64,000 bases of DNA from Cololabis saira (GCF_033807715.1 NC_084590.1:6932327-6996326), one strand, 5' to 3'; numbered from the stretch's first letter, positions 21,898 to 33,029 are shown. Notes: generated by a model not told the origin, from the letters alone. Numbers and translations are program-made.

Positions 21898-23060
21898 ACG
21901 TTGCATTCTCACATTCTTTGTTCCGCTTTAAACAAACCAAAGTTTGTTTTTGCGTGAAAAGTCCAGTTCATTTGTGGAGGTGTGACAGCGCAATCAAACT
22001 CTGAAGCGGGTCGAAGAAGTAGACTCTGGTCTGCCTAAAAACGTGGGTCTCGGTGCACTTTAAGCAGACCAAATGCATGAAGTGGATTACGACCTAGAAG
22101 ATTGTGGGTAAACACAACCTAAACCAATGTCTGTTGGTCAGTTGCAGAGGGAAGACGAGGTAAATGCTCTGATAGAGGTACAGTCAGACAAAAATACCTC
22201 ACAACTGCTGCCAAACCCTCAAGAACGATCAATATGCCAACTAACCAGCGAGGAAGTCACGCTGCAATTACCAAACATATGAGCTGCGTCTGAAATTCCA
22301 TACTTCCACCCTAATGAGTAGCAAAAACAGTATGTGAGATTTTTTAGTGCGTCCAAAACATTAGTACGTACTCAATAGTATGTACTATCCATACTCATTC
22401 TGGAGAAATTTACTAGTATGGATTGATGGACACTAGCTAAGCAGAAACTTCCCACAATGCAATGCAGCGGTGTTTGGTTGCTAAGTGCTGTGTAAATACT
22501 TAGCAACCAACAAAAATGGAGGATAACGTTACCGGTACCAAGCAAAGCTCCACCACCATCACGCTACAGTTCAAATGTGAGTAATTAGGTGTGATTTCGC
22601 TTTGGTTTCCATAAGATATTAACCAGATGATTCATCATTTATCACATTATTGTGTGGGTAGATGTATTTGCAAAGTTTACAAATGAGCAGCTACAGGCAG
22701 CCAATAAAATTAAATGAAATAAAATAAAATAAATGGGAAAGAGCGGAGTGGTGCGGCTACTGCTGCTGTGACAGGAGTTGTTACCATGGTAACAATTCCC
22801 CCTCCCAACGGGAGGAAGTGCCGTGTGGCTCTGAGTAGTACGTCCCAATTAATGCACACTACTGATATTTACTCAAAAGTGTGCCGAACTTAAGTATACT
22901 TTTGAGTATATACTGTTTAGTATGGCATTTCGGACGCACCGATGAACAATTTTCCTTCTTCGTTGTTTGTCTTGCCGCCTCCTTCAGTAATTCTTGGTGC
23001 AGCGCCACCACAGGCGAGTAGGGGAACTCGTTATGTAAAGGGTTTGGTTTGTTTCAGTGT
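21898..23060. mobile_element. MITE-like element, interrupted
   Basis: The left part (gcattctcacattctttgtt ... accaaagtttg) and the right part (ggcgctgcaccaaga on the opposite strand, then gggtttggtttgtttcagtg) are the two ends of a common fish non-autonomous element as I recall it. The inverted ends are weak, so boundaries are approximate. A second MITE is inserted at 22285-22938. Confidence 0.5.
22285..22938. mobile_element. Nested MITE with TGCGTCTGAAAT ends
   Basis: The left end TGCGTCTGAAATTCCATACT and the reverse-complemented right end TGCGTCCGAAATGCCATACT differ at two of 20 positions. The subterminal sequence is rich in AGTAC/GTATAC words. No clear target duplication. It splits the 21898-23060 element. 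Confidence 0.8.
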
Positions 23061-24092
23061 GAGTTTCTAGTTCAGCGTGACAGAAAATGAGGACTGTACA
23101 GGAACCTCACATTCTGCTCTTCCGGACTTTCAAAGGCTCAAAATAGTTTTCAAACATACCCGTTCTTTTAGAAACTGCACGATTGATTGAGCATTAAACG
23201 AATATTTGAACAGAAGAAGCCTACTGTCACGATATAGGGGTTCTGTTAGGTTTTGGGTTTCTACTCTTGTGTTAATGTTTGTTTTTCTGGTTTGCTCTTG
23301 TTTCCTGTTTTATTTTGATAGTCTGTGTCCTTGTGTAGTGACATTTTGTCGTGGCTTTCCAGTAGATGGTTAACAAAGCAAAGAATGTTTGACCCAAACA
23401 TCACCCAAATGTTTTCTTTGGACCACTTTTGAGAATGACGTTGTTTACTCAGGGTGAGTGTGGTGGCCAAAACTCAGCCACATAACCACCAGACCTGCCC
23501 CAAATCAGCTTTCTCTTTGCACCTTTCACATAATCCATGTCAAAGCCAATTTGAGGTTTGAGCCACATTTGGCTCTGTTGGCAATGTAGCAAAATCAAAA
23601 GTGCCAAAAATAGCTCATGATAGGCCCAAGTCGGCCTGCTGCTTGAGTTTATGCTAATGTTTGGTAGATTTGCAGTGACAACATGTAAGAAAAACACAGT
23701 AAGCCAGCAGCGGACACACATCTGAGACATTTCACCATTTCAACGAATTTGATGGACTAATGAACACTTCCATAAATGTCAATTAACGCAGTTAGCGTTT
23801 CCATCCTCAAATGCAGGTTTAAGTTGTGTTGTGCAAAAAAAAGATATCTGGTAAACAGCCCTGTGGTCGATGACTCAAAATCTTCCCCGTGGACAATATA
23901 TCCTCCAGACTGAAGATGGCTGAGATCATCTGGCCTGTAATCAGTGCTTAGTTGAAAAGCCTTAATCTCAATGTTGACATATTCAGTTTGCTTGTCTCCG
24001 CGGTGCCTTGGCCCGCTGTGCTGTGTGAGCTTTGCAGAGACTGAACAGTGGGACATTTTGTTTTGCCGCTGTTATAGCTCTGTTCTGCCATG
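23061..24092. other. Intergenic, nothing recognised
   Basis: No repeat end or motif-bearing frame was recognised. Confidence 0.45.
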
Positions 24093-24236
24093 AGAGATAA
24101 CTGGGGAGTAACTGGGAGATAACTGGGAGATAACTGGGGGGTAACTGGGAGATAACTTGGAGATAACTGGGAGGTACAGTAACCATGAGATAACTGGGAG
24201 GTAACCGGGAGATAACTGGGAGGTAACCGGGAGATA
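24093..24236. repeat. 11-bp minisatellite
   Basis: Units of gagataactgg and variants (gaggtaaccgg, ggagtaactgg) repeat about thirteen times. Confidence 0.9.
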
Positions 24237-24489
24237 GCACCAGAGATGAACAGTAACAAGTGTCATGTGACTGGGCAATATGGAACGGTGTAACAGAAGT
24301 GCAAGAATGGTTACAAACTCTGCACACAGGATGGAACTAGGGTCACGGGGGAAAGCTATGAACGGCTGGTGGTTCATCTGGCTCAGTGCTGTTGAGGTGG
24401 CTGTCAAAACACCTGACCAAATGGCAAGAAAGTTACAGAAGCAGCAGAAGAAGCAGATGGGGCTCTGAGAGACGCAGAGGTTGGCTAGA

Positions 24490-25425
24490 CTGGTCGGATT
24501 TTGAACTTTTAACAGCTGACCGGGACGAGCTACTGTGCAAACCCTGTTGCCACTGCAGATGATCTAGAATGCAGCAGCAGGTCTGGTCTTCAACCAACCC
24601 AAGAGAGCTCATGTCACTCTGCTAATCTCCCTGCACTGGCTCACAGTTGCAGCATTAACTTCAAAACTCTGATTCTGGCTACCAAACACTTACCCAAACG
24701 GCTCCTCAATACTTTCGCTCCTTCATCCAGAGCTACTCTACCTCTACCATCACTCCTTCATTTAGAGCTACACTCCCTCTACCTTCACTCCTTCATCCAG
24801 AGCTACTCTCCCTGGTTCTTCCACCACAACGTGGTGTGAAATCAGTATCAGACTCTTCTCCTCCATTGTTCCCTGATGATGGAACAACTTATCAAACGTC
24901 TGATCTGCAGGTCCGTACCTACTTTTAAGAGCAAGCTAAAGACTCAGCTCTTTAAGGAGCACTTCTGCATCTAGTAAGCTGCACGCACTTTCAGACGTAG
25001 CTTTCTTATATACTGTATATATAAAAAAAGTTATATTCTAGCCCTAACCCTCCCTCCGGGAGGAGACCCCGGGGAAGACCCAGGACACGCTGGAGAGACT
25101 ATGTCTCTCGGCTGGCCGGAAGAGCTGGAGGAAGTGTCTGGGGTGAAGGAAGTCTGGGCATCTCTGCGGAGGCTGATGCCCGCGCGACCCGGGAACGGAT
25201 AAGCGGCAGACGATGGATGGATGGATGGATGGATGGATGGATGGATGGATGGATGGATGGATGGATATATTCTAGCACTGGCATGGCACCTGTGTCCAAC
25301 TGGATTGTCAGCAGTCTGACCAGCACTGATCCTCCTGTGATTTTGTGCTTGTGTTGTTCTCTCAGATGTAAGTCGCTTTGGATAAAAGCGTCTGCTAAAT
25401 GACAGTAGTAGTAGTAGTAGCCATA
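24490..25425 (+). mobile_element. Rex1/CR1-like LINE 3' part, interrupted
   Basis: The text at 24550-24960 corresponds to a degraded RT C-terminus (NAAAGLVFNQPKRAHVTLL, then SLHWLTVAA, and later FKSKLKTQLF wording in shifted frames). The end gtaagtcgctttggataaaa then gcgtctgctaaatgac (about 25368-25403) and (AGT)n is the conserved 3' terminus shared by fish Rex1-like LINEs and SINEs that borrow their tail. An RTE insertion splits it at 25043-25265. Confidence 0.75.
25043..25265 (+). mobile_element. RTE/Rex3-like LINE 3' end with 11-bp TSD
   Basis: The sequence gggaggagaccccggggaag, gacccaggacacgctggaga and tatgtctctcggctggcc followed by gataagcggcagacgatgga and (TGGA)n is the 3' end of a fish RTE-type LINE. 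The repeat tatattctagc lies on both sides (25032-25042 and 25266-25276), which is an 11-bp target duplication. Confidence 0.9.
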
Positions 25426-25617
25426 CTGGGCAACCTGAAGGAGCGTCCAGCAGCTAACACTGACCTGGCGGCAGCTTCCTGCAGCAGCAGTAAATTCCTG
25501 CAGCAGAGTTTACCTCCTGCACCATCGATTAACCCCTGCAGCAGCGATTAGTGACCGCAGCAGCTGTGAACTCCCAAACTCTTGCAACAGCGGTTGACAA
25601 CTGCAGTGGCGGTAAAC

Positions 25618-25790
25618 TCTGTGTGGAGTTTCCATGTTTTCACCCTGCTTGCGTGGGTTTCTCCAGGTCCTCCGGCTTCATCCCACAGCCTAAAACATGC
25701 ACTTAAGAGCAAGTGGTGATTTCCTGTAGTGAGAGTGTGTATACAAAAGTGCTATACAAAAACCACCCTGAACCAACTTTCTGTGACATT
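25618..25790 (+). mobile_element. Fish SINE/LINE-tail fragment
   Basis: Text tgtggagtttccatgttttc, tgcgtgggtttctccaggtc and ctccggcttcatcccacagc, followed by a gtgctatacaaaaacc-like end, matches a very common teleost retroposon internal region, diverged. Its tRNA-like head is not here; a relative head is at 34995-35115. Confidence 0.55.
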
Positions 25791-26734
25791 CTAGTGGCAT
25801 GAAATTCCAAAATGCCCGTATTTTCTTCTTCTCCTCCCCTCAGATAGGTTCATCAGGGCGAGCTGAAGCGAATCATTGGAGTGTGAAGTTGTAAAGCAAA
25901 CACAGCATGTTATGATTAAAAGCATGCGGTCTCTCCGCACGCCTTCACACAATGACAATCAGCAGCGCTGCAGCTGAGGAACAGCCTTCGCTTTTCTGCT
26001 CATGTCTTCTTCTCCCACCTCTCCAACTTCTACCAGTCCTCTTCTTTTTATTCTTTGCAGCGTTTTTGCGTCCAGCCCGCAGATTGAACATGTGGCTGTC
26101 GGCCAAAGCGGAGAAGAGGCCGCTGTGATGGATCAAAGTCTGCTGGCATCTTCAGCAGATTCCTGCAATCCATCGCTTACACGTCCTTCAGATTACAGAA
26201 AAGCTTTTTTGTTATGAGAGCAGGCAAGCGTTAAAAGTGCCTGACGTTTCTGCGGGCGAGTGAGCCAGTCATTATTGGGGTTTCAGCGGGACAGCAGGAC
26301 GGATCCCAGAGGGGAAGCTCATTTTTATTAACCTCTTAGTTACAGTTAATTGTGACTCTTCTGAGCTTACAGTACACCAACAAAACTGTGTTCTGGAAAT
26401 GTTTATGAAATTAGTCCCACGACAAAGTGTAAACACATCTGTAAAACTTTTATTACAATTATAAGAACCGTAAAACTCCAACAACAGGCCTTGTAAAGAT
26501 GACTCTGTCCCTTGTTTGGTTTGCTGCTTTTTATTACAGCCCCGATGACTGCAGAAACATTAAGAAACCACTCAACCAACCCGACCCTTATTTTGCAGTA
26601 ACTCCATGGCAACTTTGATCCATGTGAGAGCTGGAAAACTCCCAATTAAGTACTCTTTTATTGATTTAATTTTCTTTGTGGGGAACAACGACGAGATATA
26701 AGTTGGGTGTTGTTACATCTGACCTCCATCAGTG
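25791..26734. other. Intergenic, nothing recognised
   Basis: Open frames near 26002 (plus) and 26403 (minus) carry no family motif. Confidence 0.4.
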
Positions 26735-27159
26735 TGAACTCTGATGTCCCTACAAGAGACATCAGAGAAAGATTACTTTATTCTTTATTAATATTTGTAA
26801 GAAATGTATCCATATCAAAAACCCTGCAAGTTCTAGACCAAAAATTATGTTACAGTTCAGAAAATCATAGTACAGCACAAAACACGCTCTCAGAGGTAAT
26901 TTTTCACTGCCAAAAATAGAATAAAGACAAACTATGGTAAAAAAAACGGTGATGTACAGAGCGATGTCTGCATGGAACACACTTCCCAAATACTTTAAGC
27001 AAATTATTAACATCAAATAATTCAAATTGTTATCTCTTGAATAGATACATATAAAACTTATTTAATTATTATTACATAAATAAATAATGTAGATAGTACA
27101 TGGGTATGTGTACATGTATATATGTATAATATGTACACATATGTATATATGTGTATATG

Positions 27160-27254
<95 letters not shown>

Positions 27255-27570
27255 AAATATAATATAAACAAATTAATATTTACTAAAAAATGGTTATTGG
27301 TGCAAACTATGATAACTATACATTGTTTGAATTTGTTGATGTTATAAAATGTATGAATATGTATTTTTTTTATTTATATCTAAATGTTAAACGGAATTAC
27401 TTTTTATTTTTCTTTATTTTCAGTTTTTCCTTTCTTTTTTATATGCCACCTCTTGAGGTTTGCTTTTAATTTTTTGTTGTAATGTACTGTGTATTATGTG
27501 TCACAGGAAGAATGGGTGCAGTTCTGCTGTAGCTGATGGGGATCCAAACAAATCTATAAACTATAAACAG
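26735..27570 (+). mobile_element. Second copy of the LINE C family
   Basis: The frame from about 26762 reads RERLLYSLLIFVRNVSISK, aligning with KDRLIYSLLIVIRNISVLK of LINE C. After frameshifts KKTVMYRAMSAWNTLPKYFK aligns with KRTVLYRGMKEWNSLPNHVK. The 3' UTR carries (TA)n and ends with gctgtagctgatggggatcc and an A-rich tail (about 27527-27570). The copy is 5'-truncated within the RT C-terminus. Confidence 0.85.
27166..27250. repeat. (TA)n in the 3' UTR of the second LINE C copy
   Basis: About 85 bases of TA preceded by GTAT-type units, in the same position relative to the coding end and the 3' terminus as in the first copy at 4326-4470. Confidence 0.93.
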
Positions 27571-27891
27571 TCTAAGTCTGGCAGTGAGATGCTGGCGACA
27601 GTTCGCAGCTGTTTCCTGCAAATGTTGGATGTCGCCTTCATGTGACTCAACTGCAATCTCAAACATCTGTATGCCAACCGAGGGGCTACAACTAGCCCGC
27701 CAGTCTGATGCAAACCAGGAAGAGAAGAAAACCGGGATGCAGCAGTTACTCCAGGAGGCAGGTTGGTCGCACTAAGGTAGCTCCACCCACTGAGCCACCC
27801 TCCAAGGTGGCATTCCTTTTCAGACTGACGGACTGCACCTGGACCTCCACCAGCCGTGACAAAGCCCAGAAGAGCCCATGGCTACTGTCAG
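27571..27891. other. Intergenic, nothing recognised
   Basis: No recognisable feature. Confidence 0.4.
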
Positions 27892-28158
27892 TTAAGCTGG
27901 ACATACACTGTGCGATATTTTAAATCGTTTGATTCAGCTCCATCTCACACTGCACGACTAGATCGCTGAGTTCAAAAGTTCACAGCCCACGATTTATGGT
28001 CTCACACTGTACGACCCGATGCTCTGATGCTCCGTCTGCTCACACTATACGTTCATAATCCTCACGTCGGACTTCTGTTACTGGAACTGCAACGTCAAAA
28101 AGAAGTGGAAGAGGAGTGGAAGACACCGAAGATGCTCAGCAAAAACAAACCTGAATTA

Positions 28159-28301
28159 AGCCTGAATTATGGTTCCATGTTAAATCGACGGCGTAGCCTA
28201 CGGTGTACGGTACGTGGCGACGCGCCCCGTACGGTGCAGGTCGCTGCGTAACCTACGCCGTAGGCTCTGCGTTGGTGTAACGCTGAACCATAAATCAGCC
28301 T
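28159..28301. mobile_element. Nested 143-bp Harbinger-like MITE
   Basis: Ends AGCCTGAATTATGGTTC and, reverse-complemented, AGGCTGATTTATGGTTC, with TTA on both sides (28156-28158 and 28302-28304). The interior is a GC-rich near-palindrome built of ACGGCGTAG/CTACGCCGT words. A relative is at 54728-54845. Confidence 0.9.
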
Positions 28302-28610
28302 TTAGCAATTTGTACCATTCTGTGTGGCGATAAATGAACGCCGTGATTGGACAAGGAATTGGCTGGGCAGACATGGGAAATGCTGTCTTTTTTTTCTGCT
28401 ATTAAAACATGATTTGTAATGTGAATTTGCAAAACTTTAAACTACAAATAATAGTTTTTGACGTGACATCAGAGATTGCGCATGCTCTCTGTGAAAGGAT
28501 GACTCCAATCGGGTCGTAGCTGGTTCAACTGTGCGATTAATTCACGAGGAGCCACCAGGATTTCAAACACGTTTGATTTTGTTGCGAGCACACGATTTAT
28601 GATCGGGAGC

Positions 28611-28868
28611 TCGTCGTGAGGTGTTAATCTCTCGTCGTGAGGTGTTACTCTCTCGTCGTGAGGTGTTAATCTCTCTTCGTGAGGTGTTAATCTCTCGTCG
28701 TGAGGTGTTAATCTCTCGTCGTGAGGTGTTACTCTCTCGTCGTGAGGTGTTAATCTCTTGTCGTGAGGTGTTAATCTCTCGTCGTGAGGTGTTACTCTCT
28801 CGTCGTGAGGTGTTACTCTCTTGTCGTGAGGTGTTACCCTCTCGTCGTGAGGTGTTAATCTCTCGTCG
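28611..28868. repeat. 21-bp minisatellite
   Basis: About twelve units of tcgtcgtgaggtgttaatctc, alternating aatctc and actctc. Because 21 is a multiple of three it stays open and mimics a protein (LISRREV units), but it lies inside a non-coding MITE. Confidence 0.95.
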
Positions 28869-29034
28869 TTACCCCACGTTTACTGCACAAGGCACGACCA
28901 ACGATTGGGTCAAATCCGTCCCGATCAGAAAAAATAGTCGCACGAGTGGAAAATCGGTTCAAAACGAGCCGACAATCGCACAGTGTCTGCCCGGCTTTAG
29001 CTGAGTGTTAGCTGAGTGATGTCTCATCAAGGGT

Positions 29035-29385
29035 CCAGCTGGTGCTTCATCACGGCACCCCACTTCCTCATTGTAGCTTGAGCTGTACGCCTTTCAAATG
29101 CAGTTTTGGTAACAACATCAGGAATTAGGATTGATGAACACATTCAACCAGAATGAATGTCAGGTAACCCCAGTTGGTATCGTAGTTAAACAAGAACCAG
29201 GTGTCTGATGGAGACCTTTGGACCCCAAGGCTACCTCATTTAGCCCGGTGTCAGCTCGTTGAGTCCCTCTGGTCCTCCATTGAAGCTCTGTTGGTCCTTG
29301 TCTTAGCTCTCATTTCAGATGTGGTTTTGGTAGCAACATCTGAAATTAGGATGGACAGATTTGATCAGAATGGTCTCAGGTAATG
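29035..29385. repeat. Diverged ~200-bp tandem duplication
   Basis: The stretch 29075-29175 (tttcaaatgcagttttggta, acaacatcaggaattaggat) recurs at about 29310-29385 (tttcagatgtggttttggta, gcaacatctgaaattaggat). Confidence 0.6.
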
Positions 29386-29399
29386 CTAGTTAGCACAAT

Positions 29400-29760
29400 A
29401 GGTAAGTAAGCAAGTAAGTTTTATTTGTACAGTGCCCTTCACAGACCATGGTCACAGAGCGCTTCACAGTTACAACAAAAACAAAACATAGTTAAAACAT
29501 ACATACAAATTTAAGTTTAAAAGGCCAAGACAACACATTGACAATCATAACAGCGCCAAGAGAATTAGGCAAACGCCTGCACAAATAAATAGGTCTTAAG
29601 TTGCCTTTTGAAGGAGTCAACAGACTCCATCGAATGCAGAGAGAGCAGAAGATCGTTCGAAAGCCTGGGAGCAACGGCCTGGAAGGATCGGTCTCCTTTG
29701 GTCTGGAAACAAGTACGTACTAGTACCATCAGCAGATTCTGATCCACAGACTCAGAGCCC
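29400..29760 (-). mobile_element. L2/CR1-like LINE 3' end
   Basis: On the minus strand the frame near 29700-29570 reads GDRSFQAVAPRLSNDLLLSL then VDSFKRQLKTYLFVQAF, the usual C-terminal ending of fish L2/CR1 reverse transcriptases. The 3' UTR follows to a (CTTA)n tail at about 29400-29420. Confidence 0.78.
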
Positions 29761-30154
29761 GAGTTGGGGTGTAGGGCTTAGCATGTGCTAAGCCAAGCTA
29801 AACTAGGTATCTCATGGTAACTGAACTAAGGTGGCTGTGTTGTAAGTGGCCTCCCGGCCTACTCACTCTGCCTATTTGCTTATTAGTGGATTAACTGGAT
29901 TCTGCCTTTGCTAAATTCTCACCTCTGCAAAAGGGACTTTGAAGCTTCAAACTGAGTCTTCAGTTCTTTAGTTAATGAACCCAGCAGACAGCATCAGATT
30001 TTTGCTGTGGTGCAATCCTCCAGAGCAAGCAAGTGGCGACAGAAGAGAGGAAAAAACACAATTATGAGGTTTTAAAAACTCCATCAGAAGTGAGATGATA
30101 GGAGAGAGTCCATCGTACACAGATAGATTAGTGGTGGCAGATTAGTGGTGGCAT

Positions 30155-30320
30155 ACATGAATAAACATCTGAATGCATACGTGGATAAACATCTGAATGC
30201 ATACGTGGATAAACATCTGAATGCATATGTAAATAAACACATGTGAATGCATGTGTGAATAAACATGTGAATTCATGTGTGATAAAACACATGAATGCAT
30301 ATGTGAATAAACATAATAAA
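30155..30320. repeat. ~24-bp minisatellite
   Basis: Seven or so units of catacgtggataaacatctgaatg and shorter variants, progressively degraded to the right. Confidence 0.85.
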
Positions 30321-31234
30321 CACAATTTTCTACCGCTTATCCCAAGGTGGGGTTGTGGGGGCAGTAGCCTAAGCAGGATAACCCAGACTTCCCTCTTCCT
30401 GGCCACCTCGTCCAGCTCATCTGGGAGGACATTAAGGCGTTCCCAGGCCAGCTGAGACATATATATGATATATTCCTCCAGCATGTCCTGGGTCTTTCCT
30501 GGGGTCTCCTACCCACAGCTCCTCCTCCCCCACAACTATTCAAACTCCTCCAGTAGCCCTTTGTAGACCTTACCAGAGAGGTAAGAGAAGTGTGGCCCCT
30601 CTGTAGTTGGAGCACACCCTCCTGTCCCCTTTCTTAAAGAGTGGGACTACCACCCCAGTTTGCTAATTCAAAAGCACTGTCCCCATTGTCCACACAATGT
30701 TTTAAAGGTGTGTTACCCAAGCCACACTCACGACATCCAGAGCTTCAAGGAACTGTGGCTGGTGCTTTTTGTTGTTTGTGTTGTTTTGTTAACCACCTTA
30801 TGGACCTCAGCACCAGGGATAGGAGAACCCACCACTGGCTCCCCTGGCTCTGCTTCCTCGTAATAAGGCATTTCAGTGGGAGTGAAGAGTTCTTTGCAGC
30901 AATTCCTTATACTGACTCCAAATGTCCAAAGTCGAGATCAGGATCCCCATCATCATAAACAGTGTTGGTGCTGTCCCCCCTCTTAAACCACTGGATGTTG
31001 GACCAGAATATCGTCAAAGACTACGTTTACATGCAGTCAATAACCCCTTTCTAACTGGAATATTAGCAATAACCCGGTTGCGCACGGCCATGTACACCAA
31101 TAACCCCTTTGAATAACTGGAATTTGCTCATATTCAGGTTTTTAAAAACCCGAATATGACCCCTGGGTTACTCCTTTTCTAACCCGAATATTTGGTCATG
31201 TTTAGCCTAACAGGATATCCCCATCAAAAGGAAC

Positions 31235-31573
31235 ATGAATTTGTTTTCTGCGCACGTTCTTTTCGCAAGGAATCTTGGTCTTTTGAGTCCAGGAAGTTCT
31301 TATAAACACGGAGAAACGCAAGACCAGGAGGAGACTAATCACTTCATAAATGTAATGAAGGATATGAACATTTCTGCATTTGTAGACGGTAGAAAGTACG
31401 GGGATAGCGAGATTTACAAGAAGGTGAGCGAAAAGTTGCACGAAGCAGGATTTGTACGAACGCCAACCCAGATCAACCACCGCTGGAAGACGCTGAAAAA
31501 GGCGAACTACAGGGCCAAGAAACAAAATGACTTCTACTGGGCTGTTCATTATCCGCCGTGCTGCTGTTATTAG
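31235..31573 (+). pseudogene. Myb/SANT-like DNA-binding ORF of a DNA element
   Basis: The 112-codon frame contains ETNHFINVMKDMNISAFVDG, then IYKKVSEKLHEAGFVRTPTQ and INHRWKTLKKANYRAKK. The spacing (acidic/aromatic start, IYxxVSxxLxxxGF, TPxQxxxRWKxLKxxY) is that of Myb/SANT-like domains encoded by the second gene of PIF/Harbinger elements, where the protein helps the transposase bind DNA. The first 30 residues are probably not native coding sequence. The frame ends at 31573 where another repeat begins. Confidence 0.65.
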
Positions 31574-32100
31574 GGCCTGAGCACTGACAGTGCAAAGGCC
31601 CTATTGTATCTGTAGGAGTTTTTGTTTTTCTTATCCTCGTTTTTCTTCCAACGAAATTAGGTCCTTTTTGCCCCTCTGAATGTGCCCCAAAAGTCACCAA
31701 ATTTTGCACGCAAGCCAGGCCTGGCGAAAAACTTGATATTTAATGTTTTGCATTAATGGGCGTGGCCTAATGGCTCAACAGCGCCCCCTAGAAAACTTTG
31801 TGCCTCAAGCACCACAATACGGTTTGACGCACATGCACGAAAATCGCTACACACCTGTATCATGTCGCAACTTAAAGAAAAGTCTCTTGGCGCCATGGCC
31901 GAAACCGAACAGGAAGTCGGCCATTTTGAATTAGTAGGTTCATTTTTGCGCAATTTTGCCATTTCTTCGGCCGTTAATGCGGCCCGAACCGTAACATGCA
32001 CCCAGGTGTGTTATACATCAAAATGTGCGTCTCGATCCTGCAACGACGTGCATTACTTTTCTCAGTCAAAAGCGTTACCGTGGCGACGATAGACGCCAAA
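31574..32100. repeat. Dispersed fish repeat starting with a GGGCCTGAGCAC hairpin
   Basis: The start gggcctgagcactgacagtg caaaggccct folds on itself. The rest (gcgccccctagaaaact, cgcatgcacgaaaatcgcta-type wording) is a common teleost repeat as I recall it. The right boundary is not defined. Confidence 0.5.
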
Positions 32101-32471
32101 AAGCGCGCCCCTGAATTTTGACTGCATGTAAACGTAGTCAATTACACCCTTAAGTCTTTCTCCGTGGCCTCTACAAACTGCTCCCAGGCCCAAGTTTCAG
32201 CTGTCTCTGGAGTCCCGCAGAAGGCCTGATAGGACTTCTTCATCAGCTTTATGGCATCCCTCAGCACTGCCATGCTCGACTTCTCGGAGTTCTGCTGTAG
32301 TCTTCCTAAGATTACGCTGACAAACCGTTCAGAGAATGTTACATGATTACTCAAAACCTTTAACGTTCCCTTAAAGTTTAGAGATCTAGAATCTTAATTA
32401 ATATACTCAAATATAGAGGGTATGCATTGACGTCACATTCCCACTGGACCACACCCCCTTACTCGCACTGA

Positions 32472-32990
32472 GTGGCAAAAACAGCTGCAACTAGTGGAGA
32501 AGACGGGATAACAGCTGATTATCGGCTTAAATTAAAGGCAGTTGGACTTGACAGTGACCCGTACAGTTACCCCAAGAACCAGTGGTCCATGGACATTAAT
32601 ATTTGGTACAGTTACCCCAAGAAACAGTGGTCCATGGACATTAATATTTGGTACAGTTACCAAGAACCAGTGGTCCTTGGACATTAATATTTGGTACAGT
32701 TACCCCAAGAACCAGTGGTCCATGGACATTAATATTTGGTACAGTTACCAAGAACCAGTGGTCCATGGACATTAATATTTGGTACAGTTACCCCAAGAAC
32801 CAGTGGTCCATGGACATTAATATTTGGCCACAAATCGAGTTTCCTGATTTTTATATGTACTTTATTTCTACGCCGGGGGAAATACACGAAGCAAAGCTTG
32901 AAGGCATACAAAAGTATTGACGCTTGGTCCGACTTCAAGGCAGGATTTGTTGGCGAAATTAAAGTGATGAGGACACCGAACTTTATGATT
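32472..32990 (+). pseudogene. N-terminus of a YqaJ-nuclease-type transposon protein
   Basis: From the ATG at 32472 the frame reads MAKTAATSGEDGITADYRLK then LDSDPYSYPKNQWSMDINIW, which is then repeated. Downstream, in another frame, YTKQSLKAYKSIDAWSDFKA and GFVGEIKV follow (about 32885-32965). The LKAYKSLDA-x-x-F-x-G-x-V pattern is what I recall from N-terminal regions of transposon-encoded YqaJ-like proteins. Repeat units of 45 and 43 bases plus a small indel break the frame. The nuclease domain itself is not present. Confidence 0.5.
32561..32828. repeat. 45/43-bp tandem repeat within the coding exon
   Basis: Six units of cagttaccccaagaaccagt ggtccatggacattaatatttggta, with two units lacking a CC pair (43 bp). 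Each unit encodes roughly YPKNQWSMDINIWYS when in frame; the two short units shift it. Confidence 0.95.
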
Positions 32991-33029
32991 TGACCGTTTA
33001 ATGTTAGCTACCCAAAAATCCAACATTAC

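Larger units (their letters stand above)
27895..28996. mobile_element. PIF/Harbinger-like non-autonomous element, TTA TSD
   Basis: The left end AGCTGGACATACACTGTGCG and the reverse-complemented right end AGCCGGGCAGACACTGTGCG differ at three of 20 positions. TTA flanks both sides (27892-27894 and 28997-28999). Three-base TWA duplications are typical of PIF/Harbinger. No transposase remains. It holds a second small element (28159-28301) and a minisatellite (28611-28868). Confidence 0.88.
31019..32139. mobile_element. DNA element with GACTACGTTTACATGCAGTC ends
   Basis: The left end GACTACGTTTACATGCAGTC and the reverse-complemented right end are identical over about 22 bases. It lies inside an RTE-like LINE whose coding text continues on both sides. 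It carries a Myb/SANT-like frame (31235-31573) and a second repeat at 31574-32100. The target duplication is unclear. A PIF/Harbinger relationship is plausible because those elements encode Myb-like proteins. Confidence 0.8.
30325..32395 (-). mobile_element. RTE-like LINE, split by a DNA element
   Basis: Minus-strand reading from high to low: at 32354-32142 SSMAVLRDAIKLMKKSYQAF then TWAWEQFVEA; after the inserted element (31019-32139), at 30960-30780 VLLSLVLRSIRWL-like wording (in a shifted frame); then 30620-30340 with a degraded core (cysteine-asparagine-tyrosine RT motif region) and the final gacccaggacatgctggagg, ctcagctggcctgggaacgc and gataagcggtagaaaattg. The 3' end is the RTE type seen at 25043. 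Many frame breaks show it is dead. Confidence 0.7.

Noticed and set aside
26002..26217. 71-codon plus-strand frame
   Set aside because: No motif, no splice context and low-complexity Ser/Thr start.
28621..29004. A 127-codon frame of LISRREV-like repeats
   Set aside because: A 21-bp minisatellite inside a MITE keeps the frame open; it has no start context and no non-repeat homology.
32561..32828. CRISPR-like array
   Set aside because: The repeats are directly adjacent with no unique spacers, and the genome is that of a vertebrate.
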